A DNA stretch of 64,000 nucleotides from Calendula officinalis (GCA_963853835.1 OY970823.1:62815845-62879844); one strand, 5' to 3'. Positions 45,365 through 59,030 are shown, counted from the stretch's first letter. Translations and numbers: made by a program. Notes: generated from the sequence alone by a model not told the origin.

Positions 45365-45556
45365 TATATATAATTTGTCAAGGAGTATGTATTTTTTAAA
45401 ATTAAAAATTTAAGCACCTACCAACAAAAATGTAGCCTAGCTATATCAATTAAGATGTCTAGTCAACCAAAATTGAAAATTATATATACAAGCTTAGTGG
45501 TGACACGATAAACGTTTCATATATATTCTAAAGTTGAAGACTAAACAACTTGCATC

Positions 45557-48500
45557 ATGCTAGACGATTTAGTGAATGTTTTGTGTGGGAATCAAGACTG
45601 TTCCTATCAAATCCATAAGAATTGGAGTTCAGATATGTCGTTTTTTGATCCACACTCATGTGTAAATCATGTTACAGTCGCTTTTCTCAACATATGTTTG
45701 TTGATCATGTGTTTTTTCATCTTACTCTGTAATAAACCGGCGGGAAATCTATCAGCCAATGCCAGTAGACATTGGTTGACAGTTTTATCAACAGTTTTCA
45801 ATGGTTGTTTAGGCTTGGTATATCTAGGTGTTGGTATATGGATGATTTTAGGAAAAGCAAGTGATAAGAAGAGCTTTTTGCCGCTACACGGATGGCTAGT
45901 TTTAGTACTCCAAGGTGTCTTGTGGTTGTTGGCTTTGACTATTGAAAGGCGTCGGCTTTTACCCAAGATTTCTTCGATTTTGATCTTGTTGTTTGCAACG
46001 TTGTTATGTTTTCCGTTGATTTGGGAAGCTAGTGTGCACAGAGAAACGAGTTTGAAGGGTGTGCTAGATATGTTGACTTTTCCGGGTGCGATTTTGTTTG
46101 TGATCTGTGTTTTCCGCGAACGGAAACAAACAGATGTCACAAACGATTCGCTTTACGCGCCTCTACAAGCTAACTCGCCATCACAAATAGACGAAAATGT
46201 TACTCCAATGGCTAACGCGGGAGCTCTAAGTAAATTTACATTCTGGTGGCTAAATCCGTTACTAAGAAAAGGGAAAACCAAAGTTCTAGACGCCAAAGAT
46301 ATCCCGAAATTACGAGACGAAGATAGAGCGGAAACATGTTATTCAAAATTTATGGAAACATTAGAAAAACGAAAGGAGAAAAGTACGTTGTCAACGTTAT
46401 TTATTTGGCAATCGAAAGAGCTCGTGATCACGGGCTTTTTTGCACTAATAAAGGTACTCTCTTTGCTCTCCGGGCCATTAATTCTTCGAGCTTTTATTAA
46501 ACTTTGTCAAGGGAAAAAAAGTTTCGAGCACGAAGGTTATATCCTCTCGTTATGCTTGTTTTTAGTCAAATGTCTAGAATCGATATCGGAGAGACAATTA
46601 AACTTCAGAAATAGATTAATCGGGCTACGAGTGAAATCTATGTTATGTGCGGCGATTTATCAAAAGCAACTACGGTTGTCAAATGATGCTAGATTGCTTT
46701 ACTCTCCCGGTCAAATAATGAATTATGCGACCGTTGATGCTACTAGAATTGGTGAATTTCCGTTTTGGTTTCATCATATATGGACAATTGGTCTACAAAT
46801 ATGTCTCGGGATACTTATAATCTATTATTCGGTCGGAATAGCGACCTTTGCCGCTTTGTTAGTAGTAATTGTATCTGTTTTAGGCAATATTCCGTTAGGT
46901 AAGTTGCAGCATAAATACCTAACACAACTCATGGTGGCCCAAGACCAAAGGTTGAAGGCAATAACCGAGGCGATTACAAACATGAAGGTTTTGAAGTTGT
47001 ATGCTTGGGAGACACATTTTCAAAAAGTAGCCGAAAAGTTGCGAAACGAAGAGTTAAAGTGGTTATCGGCAATTATGTCACAAAGAGGCATTTATATGAT
47101 TATTTTTTGGTCATCTCCCGTGGTTGTAGCGGTTGCAACGTTTTATACGTGTTATTTTATTGGAATCGAGCTAGATGCTAGTAATGTATTCACGTTTCTG
47201 GCAACAATACGGATTATACAGGAGCCTCTTCGGATCATTGCTGAGGTGGCAGGTGTGTTTATTGAAGCAAGGGTTGCATTAAATCGTATTCTCGAGTTTC
47301 TAGAAGCACCCGAGTTGCAAAAAGAAGGAAAGAATCATGTAGATGTAGAACACCTATCGATAATAATCAAAACCGAAATGATTTCATGGAACGACAACTC
47401 TTCAAAACCGACCCTAACCGACGTGAATCTTGAAATTTCAATGGGTGAAAAGGTGGCTATATGCGGGGAGGTCGGGTCAGGTAAATCGACTCTTATATCG
47501 GCCATTCTAGGCGAGGTTCCCAACATAAAAGGCATAGTAAGTATTTCTACAAATCAACTTTAGTTCTTTCAAAAAAAAAAGTGACATACTAAAAGTTTTA
47601 GTGAACAAAAATATGCCAGACTCATCGCATATTGTTATTGTATGTATCGTATATTCAGATGATCTATTGTGTGCAATCGAACCTTAGTTCTGACGCCATC
47701 AAAAATACCGTAAATTTTAACCGTTTGTAAGACTTTTTACCGTGTGCCACAACCATATAAGCCGTCACACCATGTTAATTAGCGCCACATCGCCAATTTA
47801 CAGAATTAAAGGTCAGATAAATAATATGCGGAGTATTGAAAGTTAACTACACAACAAACAATTTAAAGTACACTACACACAATAACAATACGCGATGAAT
47901 TGGATACATTTATTAGCAACTAATCCTAATCGGGTTTCTGGGTTTTCAGGTTAAAGTATTTGGTAAGGTGGCATATGTTTCTCAAACAGCGTGGATCCAA
48001 ACAGGGACTATTCAAGAAAATATTCTATTCGGATCGTTAATGAATGATGAAAAGTACGAAGATGTAATCAAGAAATGCTCGCTTGTGAAGGATATCGAGA
48101 TGTTTCCATTTGGGGATAAAACGATTATAGGAGAAAGAGGCGTGAATCTTAGCGGTGGACAGAAACAACGAGTTCAGCTTGCACGTGCATTATATCAAGA
48201 TGCGGATATATACCTCTTGGATGATCCGTTTAGTGCCGTTGATGCACATACTGCAGCCAGTTTGTTCAAAGTAAGTGGTAATGTCCATTGCATTTTGATA
48301 TCCTAAACTTGGCTTACTAGGTCATCTACTACCTTGAATTCTAAAATATGTGACATGTTACCCTTAACCTGACAAAATGGTCGGTTCATTATCCCAACTC
48401 GTTAATTTGATCATATTTTCTTACTTGACTAGTTGACTTACTTCCATTGAAGTTTTTAACTGACTAAAAAAATATACGTTTATCTCAATATATTGATATT

Positions 48501-51500
48501 AATAAGAAATTACGTGCGAAAACAAGATCAAATTAGTAAACCATGTGACTAATTAAATTAACCATGTTATCACATTTAAGTTATCATGTTGCACCTTTAA
48601 TAATGATAACCCAATAAGACAAGTTCCCTTTGTAACAAAATCATGACTTATAAACGTGTTCTATTCAGGAATACATTATGGAAGCGTTAGCAAGCAAGAC
48701 GGTATTACTTGTAACTCATCAAGTAGATTTCTTGCCTGCTTTTGATGACATCCTGGTGAGCTAATAAACCATCAGTACAAAAAAAATTGTCTAATGAGAC
48801 ATTGTAAATGTGTCACTAAAATACCAAAAACTAAAAACACAGTCACAAATATCTAAGCATAAAAAGTGTGAGTAAAGGTTGCGTTGAGAAGGACCAATAT
48901 GTAGTGACACAACATAGTGTGAGGACATATTTTTGACATTAATTTTTATTATTAGTTTCGGTAAAACCCAAAACTATAACATTTTACTCACATCATTGAT
49001 AAAGTGTCACTAAAACTCAGATATAGTAACATTTTTCATTGTGTGGCAATGAAATGCTTGTGATTTCTTGACAGTTAATGGCAGACGGGAAGATCGTGAA
49101 AACAGGAACCTATGGTGAATTGCTCGAATCCTCTAACGAGTTCCAAAACCTTGTAATCGCACTTAGTAATAGTTCTGGTTTAGATAGTCAACCGCCTGAA
49201 GTTTCTAAATCCCCAAATCAAGAAATCGAGAATATTTACACGGAACAAGAGATAGAATCACAATTACGAGAACAACTCATAAAGCAGGAAGAACGAGAAG
49301 CAAGGGACACAGGCTTAAAACCGTACAAACAATATCTTGGCCAAAGCAACGGCTACTTGTACTTCTCTATGTCAGTTTTGTCGCATTTTTTATACATAAT
49401 CGGACAGTTTTTGCAAAATTTATGGTTGGCTAAAGAAGTGCAGGATTCAAGTGTCAACGAGTTACATATGTTGTTCGTATACATGGTCATTGGTTTTGCA
49501 ATGCTGTTCTTTTTATACGGAAGATCTTATTTTATCGTTGAATTAGGAGTTAAGGCCTCTATCGCGGTTTTCTTAAAGTTAATAAGGTCTCTTTTCCGAG
49601 CAACAATGTTGTTCTATGACTCAACGCCCGTCGGAAGGATTATAAGTCGGGTAAGTCTTGTTAAGTAAAACGCATTTACTCTTTCAGGAAATATTTGCAT
49701 TTTGGAAAAATTGACTGCGACCTTCAAATTATTAGCAAAGGCTTCTAACCAACTAAGTTGGGCAGATGCTGATTATTTAACTGCAATTACTTATGTATCA
49801 TACTATTTTTATTAATCTCTAAACGCGGGTATGTACCTTGCTAGTGATTGAATGAAATGTGCACACGAAACATATAAATCGATGCATTTTTTTTGTAGGT
49901 GACGTCCGATTTGAGTGTTGTGGATATCGATTTGGCAATGAACTTTACGATTGGTGTAGGCATGACGATGAACACGTATTTTTCCTTTGGAATATTGATT
50001 ATCCTAAATTGGCCTATTTTGTTTCTCATCATTCCAACGGTTTATATAACCATACTTCTACAGGTAAGGCCCAAACAAAAATAAGAGTTGGTCCTGATGG
50101 TTGGCCCAGCATATTCCCGGCCCGTCTGTCCCCATCATGTTCTCCGCCTGATGCCCCTTTTTGCTTCGAAATTTTTTCACCTATTCAAAAAAATACAATA
50201 TATATGTAGTATTTAATTATTTATATATTAACTATAATATATATATATATTCACATATTAAAATTTTAGTATAAATTTTAATCGGGGCGGGGCTGATAAA
50301 TAAGGCTTTTAAGAAAATCCCCGTGAACGCCTAGTTCCTCGCCCCGTTTAGGGGTTGTTTAAGGAAAACTTAAAAACAAGGCTTTTAAGCTTGTTAGTTT
50401 ATTAAACTTTAATAAGCTTAATTTTTTAGTTTGGGTTTCCTAGTCAGATTCTGGTCTTTTTGCCATCCCTACCCATGTTACATGTATGAATCGCTCCTGT
50501 TATTTTGGGACAGAAATTCTACTACGCCTCTGCAAAGGAATTGATGCGATTAGATGGCACGAGTAAGTCGTTCGTTGCTAGCCATCTAGCACAATCCATT
50601 GCAGGAGTTGTTACCATAAGAGCTTTTGGAGAGGAAACCCGATTCTTTTTAGAACATTTGCACCTTATCGACGGCAATGCAAGCCCATTATTTCATAGTT
50701 TCTCGTCAAACGAGTGGTTGATCCAACGTTTGGAGATACTATGTGCGATTGTCATTTCTAGCTTTGCCTTCGCTATAACATTGCTTCCCTTTGATGCTTC
50801 AGACTCGGGTAATTAGTCATTTTATATAAATCTCGAATATTACAAGAAACCGAAATGTTTTCTAACTAAAAACATTGTAACGGACAGGACTCATTGGAAT
50901 GGCTCTTTCATATGGTCTCTCATTGAATATTTTCCTTGTTATTTCGGTTCAATACCAATGTCAGTTATCGAATCTAATAGTTTCTGTTGAAAGACTAGAA
51001 CAATACATGCATATTCCTAGTGAAGCCCCGGAAATTATAGAAGTCAATCGACCGTCAAGAAACTGGCCGAGTAGCGGTAGAGTCGTAATCGAAAACCTCA
51101 AAGTATGTAAGGATTTTCGACTTTTCTTCTTCTTTCATGTATAAGTTCAAAGAGAGATTTAAATATATTTTAGGCGAGGTTAGAGATTTTATAATACATG
51201 CATCCTTTTTAATAATAACTTTTTTAAAATAAACTTTATAAAACTAAACGGATTGGAACTGTTTATAACATAAGCCAATCCGAACTTGACCAGATTTATA
51301 AACAGGTTGGTTGGGTCGAATTGTTTTTACCCAAAATCATTTAGGCTCAACCCAAATATGATTATGGTTATATGTATGTATGTTGCAGATACGGTATCAG
51401 CCGAATTCTCCCTTGGTTCTTCACGGGATCAATTGTGTATTCGAAGGAGGGCACAAAATTGGAATTGTTGGTAGAACGGGAAGTGGGAAGACGACTTTAA

Positions 51501-53073
51501 TTAGTGCTTTGTTTCGATTGGTTGAACCTAGTGACGGAAGGATTGTTATAGATGATCTAGATATCACTACAATTGGACTTCATGATCTTAGATCAAGTTT
51601 TGGGATCATCCCACAAGAACCAACGTTATTCACTGGTTCTGTTCGGTATAATCTTGATCCTTTATCGGAGCATAGTGATCATGAGCTATGGAAGGTATGG
51701 TTTCTGTTACGATCAAAATATAGTTATACACCTAGTTTATGGGCCTATACCAGAACTTGAATATTTAAGATGGATTTAATTTTGGCACGTATTGTCAAAA
51801 CTCAAACATGGAAATTGACAGCTTAAAATGAGATTATGTAGCTAAGAGACCGTGTGAATTTGGGAAATCTAGATTTGACGCACTTTACTATTATAACTAC
51901 ATAAATTTAAGAGGAAAACATTCATGGAGCTGACACCACTTAAGTTACGTGCAACAAATAATAAATGACAGACTAGTTGTGTCTATATAGAATTTAGAGG
52001 GTTAAAAATGTAATTTTCCATATAACCTTTTGTTTTTACTTTTTAGTTTTTACTACACCTAACTTAGAAAAATTACTACACGTAAATGATGGAGACGTTT
52101 TCCAGTAAATTTAAATCACAAAATTTGGGTGAAATGTTTAAAGCCTAAAGTTGGGCTTTCAAATAAAGGACTTTGGGTCCAATAGTCCGGTACACCAATT
52201 GGGTTTGTTTCATGATGTTTGAAAGAGCCCACTAGCACCTTCGAGGCTTGGAAATGCTCAACAAAAGCATTTTTGACATATTAGAGATGTAGTGAATTTT
52301 TAATTCATATATGCACTTTTACAATAAGTTGTACAACTATACCAAGAAATAGTTGCGGGGATTAAAGTTAAGGTGGTTGTACATAAACCACCTCTGTTGA
52401 CATAAACTAATTAAGAACGTCAACAAATGATAACTTTCATTTTTCACAGGTTCTTGAAAAATGCCAACTTCGAGAGGCGATACAAGACAAAAAAGAGGGA
52501 TTGGACTCGTTAGGTAAGAAACTCGTCTTATAAAATTAATTTATTACACGTTGTTAGACTAAAAGATTAGGATATAACGAGCTAAATACAGTTGTGCAAG
52601 ATGGCTCGAATTGGAGTTTGGGACAACGTCAGCTATTTTGCTTAGGACGAGCCCTTTTGAAAAGACGAAAGATATTGGTACTTGATGAAGCCACTGCCTC
52701 GATCGACAATGCGACAGACACAATTATCCAGAAAACTATTCGGGAAGAATTTAACGAGTGCACGGTAATAACAGTGGCCCATAGGATACCAACAGTTATA
52801 GACTGCACAATGGTGCTCGTTATGAAGGATGGTGAGTCTAAGTTTTTTGTTGCTTTTTTTTTCTACCAACCAAAAACCATGAACACTTAGAAATTAAGGG
52901 ACCAAATTTTGAAACATCGTACTTTGGCTTTTCATTGCAAACTGACCATTGTTTGATTTTACTTTACAGGAAAAGTGATGGAATACGATAAGCCCACAAA
53001 ATTGATGAATGAACCGGCTTCTTTATTCGCACAACTTGTTAACGAGTATTGGTCGCAACATAAAACCTCTTGA
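45557..53073 (+). CDS. ABCC-type ABC transporter (MRP, ABCC10-like)
   Basis: Eleven exons: 45557-47536, 47950-48270, 48669-48755, 49075-49650, 49899-50063, 50514-50808, 50888-51102, 51389-51694, 52450-52513, 52592-52831 and 52970-53073. All junctions keep frame, giving 1450 residues, full length for the family. Order: an N-terminal TMD0 (about 35-190), linker (NAGALSKFTFWWLNPLLRKG), TMD1, NBD1, TMD2, NBD2. NBD1 has Walker A GEVGSGKST (637-645), signature LSGGQ (727-731) and Walker B IYLLDD (747-752). NBD2 has Walker A GRTGSGKTT (about 1241-1249), signature WSLGQRQ (about 1344) and Walker B ILVLDEATASID. Relatives pump glutathione conjugates and other organic anions into the vacuole. Closest recalled group is plant ABCC10; substrate unknown. 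Intron 2 carries a MITE. Confidence 0.93.
48290..48615. mobile_element. MITE in ABCC intron 2
   Basis: The sequence from about CCTAAACTTGGCTTACTAGG to TTATCATGTTGCACCTTTAA shares order and text with the MITE in the arabinogalactan-peptide intron (for example ACAAAATGGT, then TTAATTTGATCATATTTTCTT, and an inverted AAAACAAGATCAAATTAGTA). Exact ends are not fixed. Confidence 0.5.
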
Positions 53074-54372
53074 CCTTACTAGGTAAGCTCGTGTGGTTTT
53101 TTTTTTTGGACTAAATGTATCAAAGTGTACCCATTTTATTATTATATGTATCATATTTTAAAACTTACCTTTAGATGTGATGTCATCGGGTTATTGACTA
53201 GTGAGTGATGTTGGGTATTGCTTTAAATCTACAATAGATCGACAATATCTACCTTTAGATGCTATCTTATTTTTATGATGAAATAAAATGTAATAATTAG
53301 TCGTTGCTCTGTACGTGTACGGTGAACTTATTAACCTGGAAATGATATAACATGTGAAATAAAATGAGTTGGTGGTGTTGGGCTGCTGATATATATGTCA
53401 TTGGGTTACATATGGGCTTCTAATTTAAGCATTAATAAGCTGCAGTTGGGCTACTAAGGGTGTAGTGATTGGGAGAGCTTATTAAAAGAAAGTTTTTAAG
53501 ATTTTTAGCTTCTTTAGTTTATCTTGAAATGTTTAGCTTAAAAGTTTAATAAGACTACTGCCAACCTTCTCGCCACTTTTGGTTTCTTAGAATTGGCGGT
53601 ATCCCTTCCGTGCCAACGGTTGGATTAGTTGATAGCGCCAGTTGAGTGGCGCCGGTTTGGAGACGAGAGTGAGTGATGAGGTTAGTTGATGTGTGGGGCC
53701 TAAAGGGGTATTTTGTGCGTGTGTATTTTGTAATGGTAGGTCCCAAAAAAATTGAAGGGGAAGAGGTATTGTTGGCATGAGTATGTCAGTTTAGTGTCGG
53801 TTGGAAGATGAGCTGACGTGACGCTGATTTGGCAACAACTAACGGTATCACCATTGGAAGTGGTCTAAGAGATGTTACATAAGCCATTTAAAATCCCTTT
53901 TAAGCTTATTAAAAGTTTTTTATCCTTTTACCCTCACCTTCAAACCCCACATAAATTTTAATTCAATTTTTAGTTTTTTATTATTTAAAAGTAGGTTTTT
54001 TTTTTCTTTTTGTTAAAAATGTAAGATGTATCTTTTTAGTAATTTTGCAATAAGTTTAAATAAGCTCTTTCAAACACTTTATTATAAAAAAAATTATTGA
54101 CCTAAATACTTTCATAAATTTTAATCCAAATTTTTATATTTTTATTTTTAAAATAATATATGTTTTTATTTTTTTAATTATTATTTAATAATTAATAAAT
54201 TTTTTATTTTTTTTCATTAAAAACATAATATGTCTCTTTTATTAATTTTACAATAACCTTAAACAAACTCTTCCAAAAACTTTATTTAAAAAAAAAAACT
54301 CATTAACTTAAATAAACTTATAAACTAATAAATATAAGCCCCATAATAAATTTTCCCAGACAACCCCCTACA
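53074..54372. other. ABCC 3' flank and AT-rich intergenic DNA
   Basis: The first bases are the ABCC 3' UTR. Between about 53455 and 53875 a block with weakly inverted ends (CTAAGGGTGTAGTGATTGG, and on the other strand CTTAGACCACTTCCAATGG) may be a worn MITE. The remainder is T/A-rich. The frames at 53555-53778 lie in that block and are not genes. Confidence 0.4.
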
Positions 54373-54930
54373 TTTGTTTGAATAAATAAAGGTCGCTCTT
54401 TCGTGTGTTACAACTTACATTACATTCTATTCTATGTATTTTATTTTAAAAAATTTTATCACCTTTTATCACCTTTTGACACTTTTTAAGTTTTTATATT
54501 TGTAATATGCTTCAGTAGCTCATTTTCTTGTTTATTTATTGCTATGCTTAAAATTTGTATCTTGAATTTATAAGCCAACTAAAATAGTAGATACGATGTG
54601 GCATTTAGACTAATGTAACCATAGTGGAGAGTGGCCAATTTGAAATCCCTAGATTATTGTTTAAAGAATTAAAAAAAGCAAATTTTAATTTAAAATCTAG
54701 TTTTCACCGGTTCTCGCCCAGGTTGTTTACATGCGGTTCGACCGGTTTTAAAAAACCGAACCGGTTCTAAAAAACCGAACCGGTTCTGCGACCGGTTCGA
54801 CTGGGCAGTCCGGTTTTTAAAACCATGCATTTGTGACAACATCTATACATCATATGAGAAAGTGCCTGAATAGTAAGTACACAAACAGTACTTTTTTTTG
54901 TTGAATCAGCAAAACAATTAATAATAAAAA
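54373..54930. repeat. Second copy of the V-ATPase downstream flank
   Basis: It starts GAATAAATAAAGGTCGCTCT and follows 42911-43600 in order. Near 54720-54800 it carries an expanded palindromic run of AAACCGAACCGGTTCTAAAA units that is shorter in the first copy (43450-43500). Confidence 0.7.
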
Positions 54931-56545
54931 TAAAAAATTGTTTAGAGTACAACTAAGGATAGGATATAGATTGAAAACCCGTACCTGTACCAGATCGATT
55001 AGAACCGGATTACAAAAATTCAGTTTAGGAACTGGGCCAAGTACGTTTTTCGTGAAATCGGTATCGGGTATTTCGGATCCGGGTACATCGGGCATAGAAC
55101 AAATCGGTTCCAACACCCTGAACCGAAATTTAATTAATTTAATACTATTGGTAGTGTTCTGGTTCATATTTATTACATAATCTATTAATTATAATAAAAT
55201 AAGCATTTAGTAGCCACATGGCATCTTATTAGAGCCTTATTTCGCCACGTGCCAGATTCCTATTGGCCAAAAGAATTTATTCCCGCCCATTGGCATGAAG
55301 GCATTTTTATTCAGCAGCAATTAAAACACAATAATTTCCTAATCTAAAATACGACTATTCTTATTCTTATTCACCAGCAATTAATATGCAATTAATAGCA
55401 ATTATTTCCTATTTACAAATTATTTTCTGATAAAACGAATCCACATTCCTCATAATCAAATAAAATAGCTTTTACAGAACAACGAAATCTCTCTCACTGC
55501 AATGTAACCTTTTAATTTGTCACCTACATCACAAATTTCTTTCTTTCTGTTGTCAATTGTACTATTGGTCAATCGGCACTATTTGATGTTTCTTGATTGC
55601 TAACAAAGATTCTTAATATTATTTTATGTTAATTCAATTTATATATATTTTGATGGAGACACAGCTGTTAGTAAATGTGAAATGAGGTATTGATTATGAA
55701 AATTTGAAGTGGGAAGTTCTTTGATTTTAGAAGATCCTCATCAACTGATCGCTTCATGGATTGCAGTTGGTGTTTTTTATTTTCCTAATATACTCATTAT
55801 TTATGTTCCTTTCAATTGGAATATCATTATGAAAATTACTTCAAGACAAATAAGTTCATTGGAAAATTACCCCCGAATTACATGTCATGATTTGCAATAG
55901 GATCAAATTATTGCACAAATGGAAGTAGTATAATCGCATCAGATGATGAAAACAAAGATGTAGAAGCGCCTTTACTTCAAAAAGCCATTTCAACTAAAAA
56001 TGATTTGCCACTTGATTACCTTTTCATCTTCTTAAAATTTCAGTCACCGCGTAATATTTTCAGTCCGTTAATAGGAGCATCTAGCGGCCTTAATCCGTTA
56101 AAAACTTCCTACTAATATGTATAATTTCAATCGTTTTTGTGATTAATCATTAGGAAATCAAACCAATTTTGTGATTACAAAGCACCAACATATTGATTAA
56201 CTTGAGTTAAAGGTCAACTTATTGGCTATAATCTATTGGTAACTTGACAGGATTAAAAGTCAAATTGACTTTAGAGTCAACTTAAATGCCTTTTGCTGTG
56301 CTTAAATCAGTATGTAAAACTGTTATTCTGAAATGAGACCAAGTGAGGACTGATTGCGGGGACAAATCTTATCCTTTAATCTAACAAAATAAATGGTTAT
56401 GATTAAGTGTGAAGAAAATGAAACAATGATATAAGTTACGGGTTTTATGTAAATTCTAGCAAAGTAGTGGGGAAAAACCAGAATACAAGGGGCTAAAATA
56501 GACATTTATAAATACACTCTCTCCTAATGCCACATGTCATTATCT
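54931..56545. other. Intergenic, possible gene debris near 55.7-56.0 kb
   Basis: 54.95-55.2 kb holds worn AGAACCGGAT-type hAT-like repeat sequence. The 55.7-56.0 kb stretch has two short coding-like pieces in plus frames (SLILEDPHQLIASWIAVG; DENKDVEAPLLQKAIST) separated by stops, which I cannot assign to a family. No intact gene. Confidence 0.35.
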
Positions 56546-56547
56546 CA

Positions 56548-57045
56548 TTGGTGGTTTTTTTTTATCCCCAACTTCGTTTTTCGGCCATAAATTTTTTTTC
56601 TTTGTAAAAAAAAAAAACTAAAAATGTTAAAGTTCTTATAATTAATTTTTTTTACAATATGAGTATACTTTTGAAATTTTGGAAAAAAAAAACCCGGATA
56701 GAATATTGAATCATTTTGTTAATTTTGGATCATTGTATGAATTTTGGATCATTTTGTTATTTTGGGATCATTGTTAATTTTGCATAAATAACTAGTCAAA
56801 TAATATATCATATATAATTTTTGATCATTTTGTTAATTTATGATAATTTTATTAACTTTGCACGATTGATAATTTTTGGATCATTTTGTTATTTATGGAT
56901 CATTTTCAATTTTGGATCATTTTTTTTTTCAAAATTTCATTTTGTAGAAAATTTATTTTTTTGCACTTTTAGATTTTTTATTTTACAAAAAAAAAATTAT
57001 GGTTAAAAACGAAGTGGGGGCAAAAACCCCATATCCAATTATAGG
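56548..57045. mobile_element. MITE with inner GGATCATTTTGTTA repeats
   Basis: The left part (TCCCCAACTTCGTTTTTCGG, then CATAAATTTTTTTTC) is the inverted match of the right part (AAAAAAATTATGGTTAAAAA, then CGAAGTGGGGGCAAAAA). The interior contains about eight irregular copies of TTTTGGATCATTTTGTTAAT. Exact ends and target duplication are uncertain. Confidence 0.6.
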
Positions 57046-57280
57046 TGGACAATTGGCAAAATGAGGAAATGAGTGTTTTGTAAAAGACGTTTATGCCCTT
57101 TCCAAAATAAGTGGTCGAAATATATCCTCGCAATCCTCACCGATTTTAGAGTCCTCACCGGATCCTAACCCTATATATATTATTACCTTTGAGAAATGTT
57201 CAAAGAGGTCCATTATGTTTAGGAAATCCCGAGGAACAAATCTCAACCATTGATTAATAAGATCTAATGGTAAAGATTAA

Positions 57281-57436
57281 GAGTAAATTACATGGAAGGT
57301 CCCTGTGGTTTGCCACTTATTACAGCCACAGTGTAATAAATTGTATACACCAGGGACGTCTGGTGTAATAAATGAAGTTTAGGGACTGTGGCTGCAATAA
57401 GTGGTAAACCACAGGGACCTTCTGTGTAATTTACTC
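57281..57436. mobile_element. Nested MITE, 10-bp TSD TAAAGATTAA
   Basis: The ends GAGTAAATTACATGGAAGGT / ACCTTCTGTGTAATTTACTC are inverted, with TAAAGATTAA duplicated at 57271-57280 and 57437-57446. It is a shorter relative of the element in V-ATPase intron 4 and gives that family a clear 10-bp target duplication. Confidence 0.85.
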
Positions 57437-57584
57437 TAAAGATTAATTACATATTTTATACATGAATGGTTATTTTGGTCATTTGGCACTTAAAAAAATT
57501 TAATTTTTTTTATTTTAATTTTTTTTATTTATTATTATTTTAATCGTTAAAAAATAATATTTATTTGGTAATTACGTAGTACTT

Positions 57585-57750
57585 AATCACACGTGATTTT
57601 AGTGTAAAATCACATGTGATTGTATACTTAATCATATTTGATGTTTTAATTAAATCACATATGATTCAATACACAATTACATGTGATTCAGTACATAATC
57701 ACATGTGATTCTGTACACAATCACATGTGATTCATTATGCAGTCACATTA
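57585..57750. repeat. Tandem palindromes AATCACATGTGATT
   Basis: Six or seven units about 20-26 bases apart, each a near-perfect palindrome (AATCACACGTGATT, AATCACATGTGATT, AATCACATATGATT and so on) with TGTACACA-like spacers. They lie inside the MITE 57191-57961. Confidence 0.85.
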
Positions 57751-58200
57751 TGTGTTATTAATGATTTTTTTAAAAAAAATAGTAATAATAATAATAAATA
57801 ATAAATATAAATATAAATATAAATATAAATATAATTTTAAAATAAAAACCCTCAATGTATAAAATTTGTGATAAATATTGACAATTAGATCTTATTGATC
57901 AATGATTGAGATTTGTTTCTCGGGACTTCATAAAAGTAATGGACCTCCTTAAACGCATCTCTATTACCTTTTACGAAATCGCAATGCTAATTTTTATATT
58001 TAACAATACATGTTAAGTATATTATGTTAGCAGTCCATTAATTAATTTCACTTTAGCTATTTTAATCTTGATGTTAAGATGATTACATGATCTCTAAGCT
58101 CATATTCCATAATTTACATTTTAGAAGAATTATATATTTTTTTTATCATATATTTAGTAATCATGCGATTAACGATAAAGTTTTTTATTCTATAAATGAC

Positions 58201-58231
58201 AGCCCGTGATTTTTCACGGGTTATAACCTAG
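58201..58231 (+). mobile_element. Helitron 3' terminus
   Basis: The perfect hairpin CCCGTGATTTTTCACGGG, a short spacer TTATAAC, then CTAG followed by T match the Helitron 3' end. The matching 5' end was not found. Confidence 0.55.
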
Positions 58232-58389
58232 TTGTTATTTATAAATCATTCTAATATTAAATGTATAAATTAATACATGTGATGCAAACACCCAAAATCG
58301 GCTCCAAATACTATTTCGGTTCCAATCGGATCTATTCCCGATTTACCCGAACCAAGAACCGTATTTTGTAAAACAGATTAGTTGTCGTT

Positions 58390-59030
58390 TCAACAAAGAA
58401 AAGAGGTAGAAAATAACACATACAAATAAAGGAACAAAAAACAGGAACCAAGGGAGGCCGCCAGCAGCAAGCAAAATCTATGCCTATGCGACGTGGTTAC
58501 TTAAACAAAAACCGGCAAACCAAACGCCCAAAATAAGTGAAAAAATACACACTTTTTGTGTGGTTTGGAGAATATCTATGTCTATATCTTGCAAATGAGT
58601 CGGTGCCATGTCGGGTTTGTGTTCTGTCGAGACTTTAAGCGGACTGAGACCACTAAACCCATACACGACACCGTTAATTTCATGTCAACCCAACACATCG
58701 CGTGAAACCCGTGAAACTTGTGAAACCCTGGTGTAATTGACTCGTTTAACCTGTGAAAGTTAGCATATAATAGTTAAACAAAAGTTTGAACCATAAAACA
58801 TACCAAGTCTGGGTAAACATGTGATTTGAGTTATTGTCGAGTTGAAAGTATTAACACTAATCTAACTCGTTCAACTTTCATGTTGTGTCGTGTTGTATCA
58901 TCCTGTTTACTTAAATGTGTCGAAATCTCTAGCCCGAACCTACTAGTTTTGTGTCGAGTTCGTGACGATTTGTCATGTCGTGCTTGGTTTTGCCAGGTAT
59001 AATATCCTTAATGTGTCTGTTGATTAATTG
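58390..59030. repeat. Second copy of the 43.6-44.06 kb segment
   Basis: AGGAACCAAGGGAGGCCGCC, AAACAAAAACCGGCAAACC and TACACACTTTTTGTGTGGTT run in the same order as at 43660-43790, followed by further matches (GTGTCGAAATCTCTAGCCC, GCCAGGTATAATATCC) to 43987-44080. No coding sequence is recognised. Confidence 0.65.

Larger units (their letters stand above)
57191..57961. mobile_element. MITE with 10-bp TSD TATTACCTTT
   Basis: The ends GAGAAATGTTCAAAGAGGTC and (reverse complement) GAGATGCGTTTAAGGAGGTC continue as about 90 bp of inverted similarity (AAATCTCAACCATTGATTAA / TCAATCATTGATCAATAAG). The direct repeats TATTACCTTT lie at 57181-57190 and 57962-57971, as for Mutator-like elements. It contains the nested MITE 57281-57436 and the palindromic array 57585-57750. 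Confidence 0.8.

Noticed and set aside
45667..46140. 157-codon frame on the minus strand
   Set aside because: It is a shadow of ABCC exon 1, which has clear transmembrane and NBD continuity on the plus strand.
57585..57750. CRISPR-like array of palindromic repeats
   Set aside because: Spacers are short and similar to one another, and this is a plant nuclear sequence inside a MITE.
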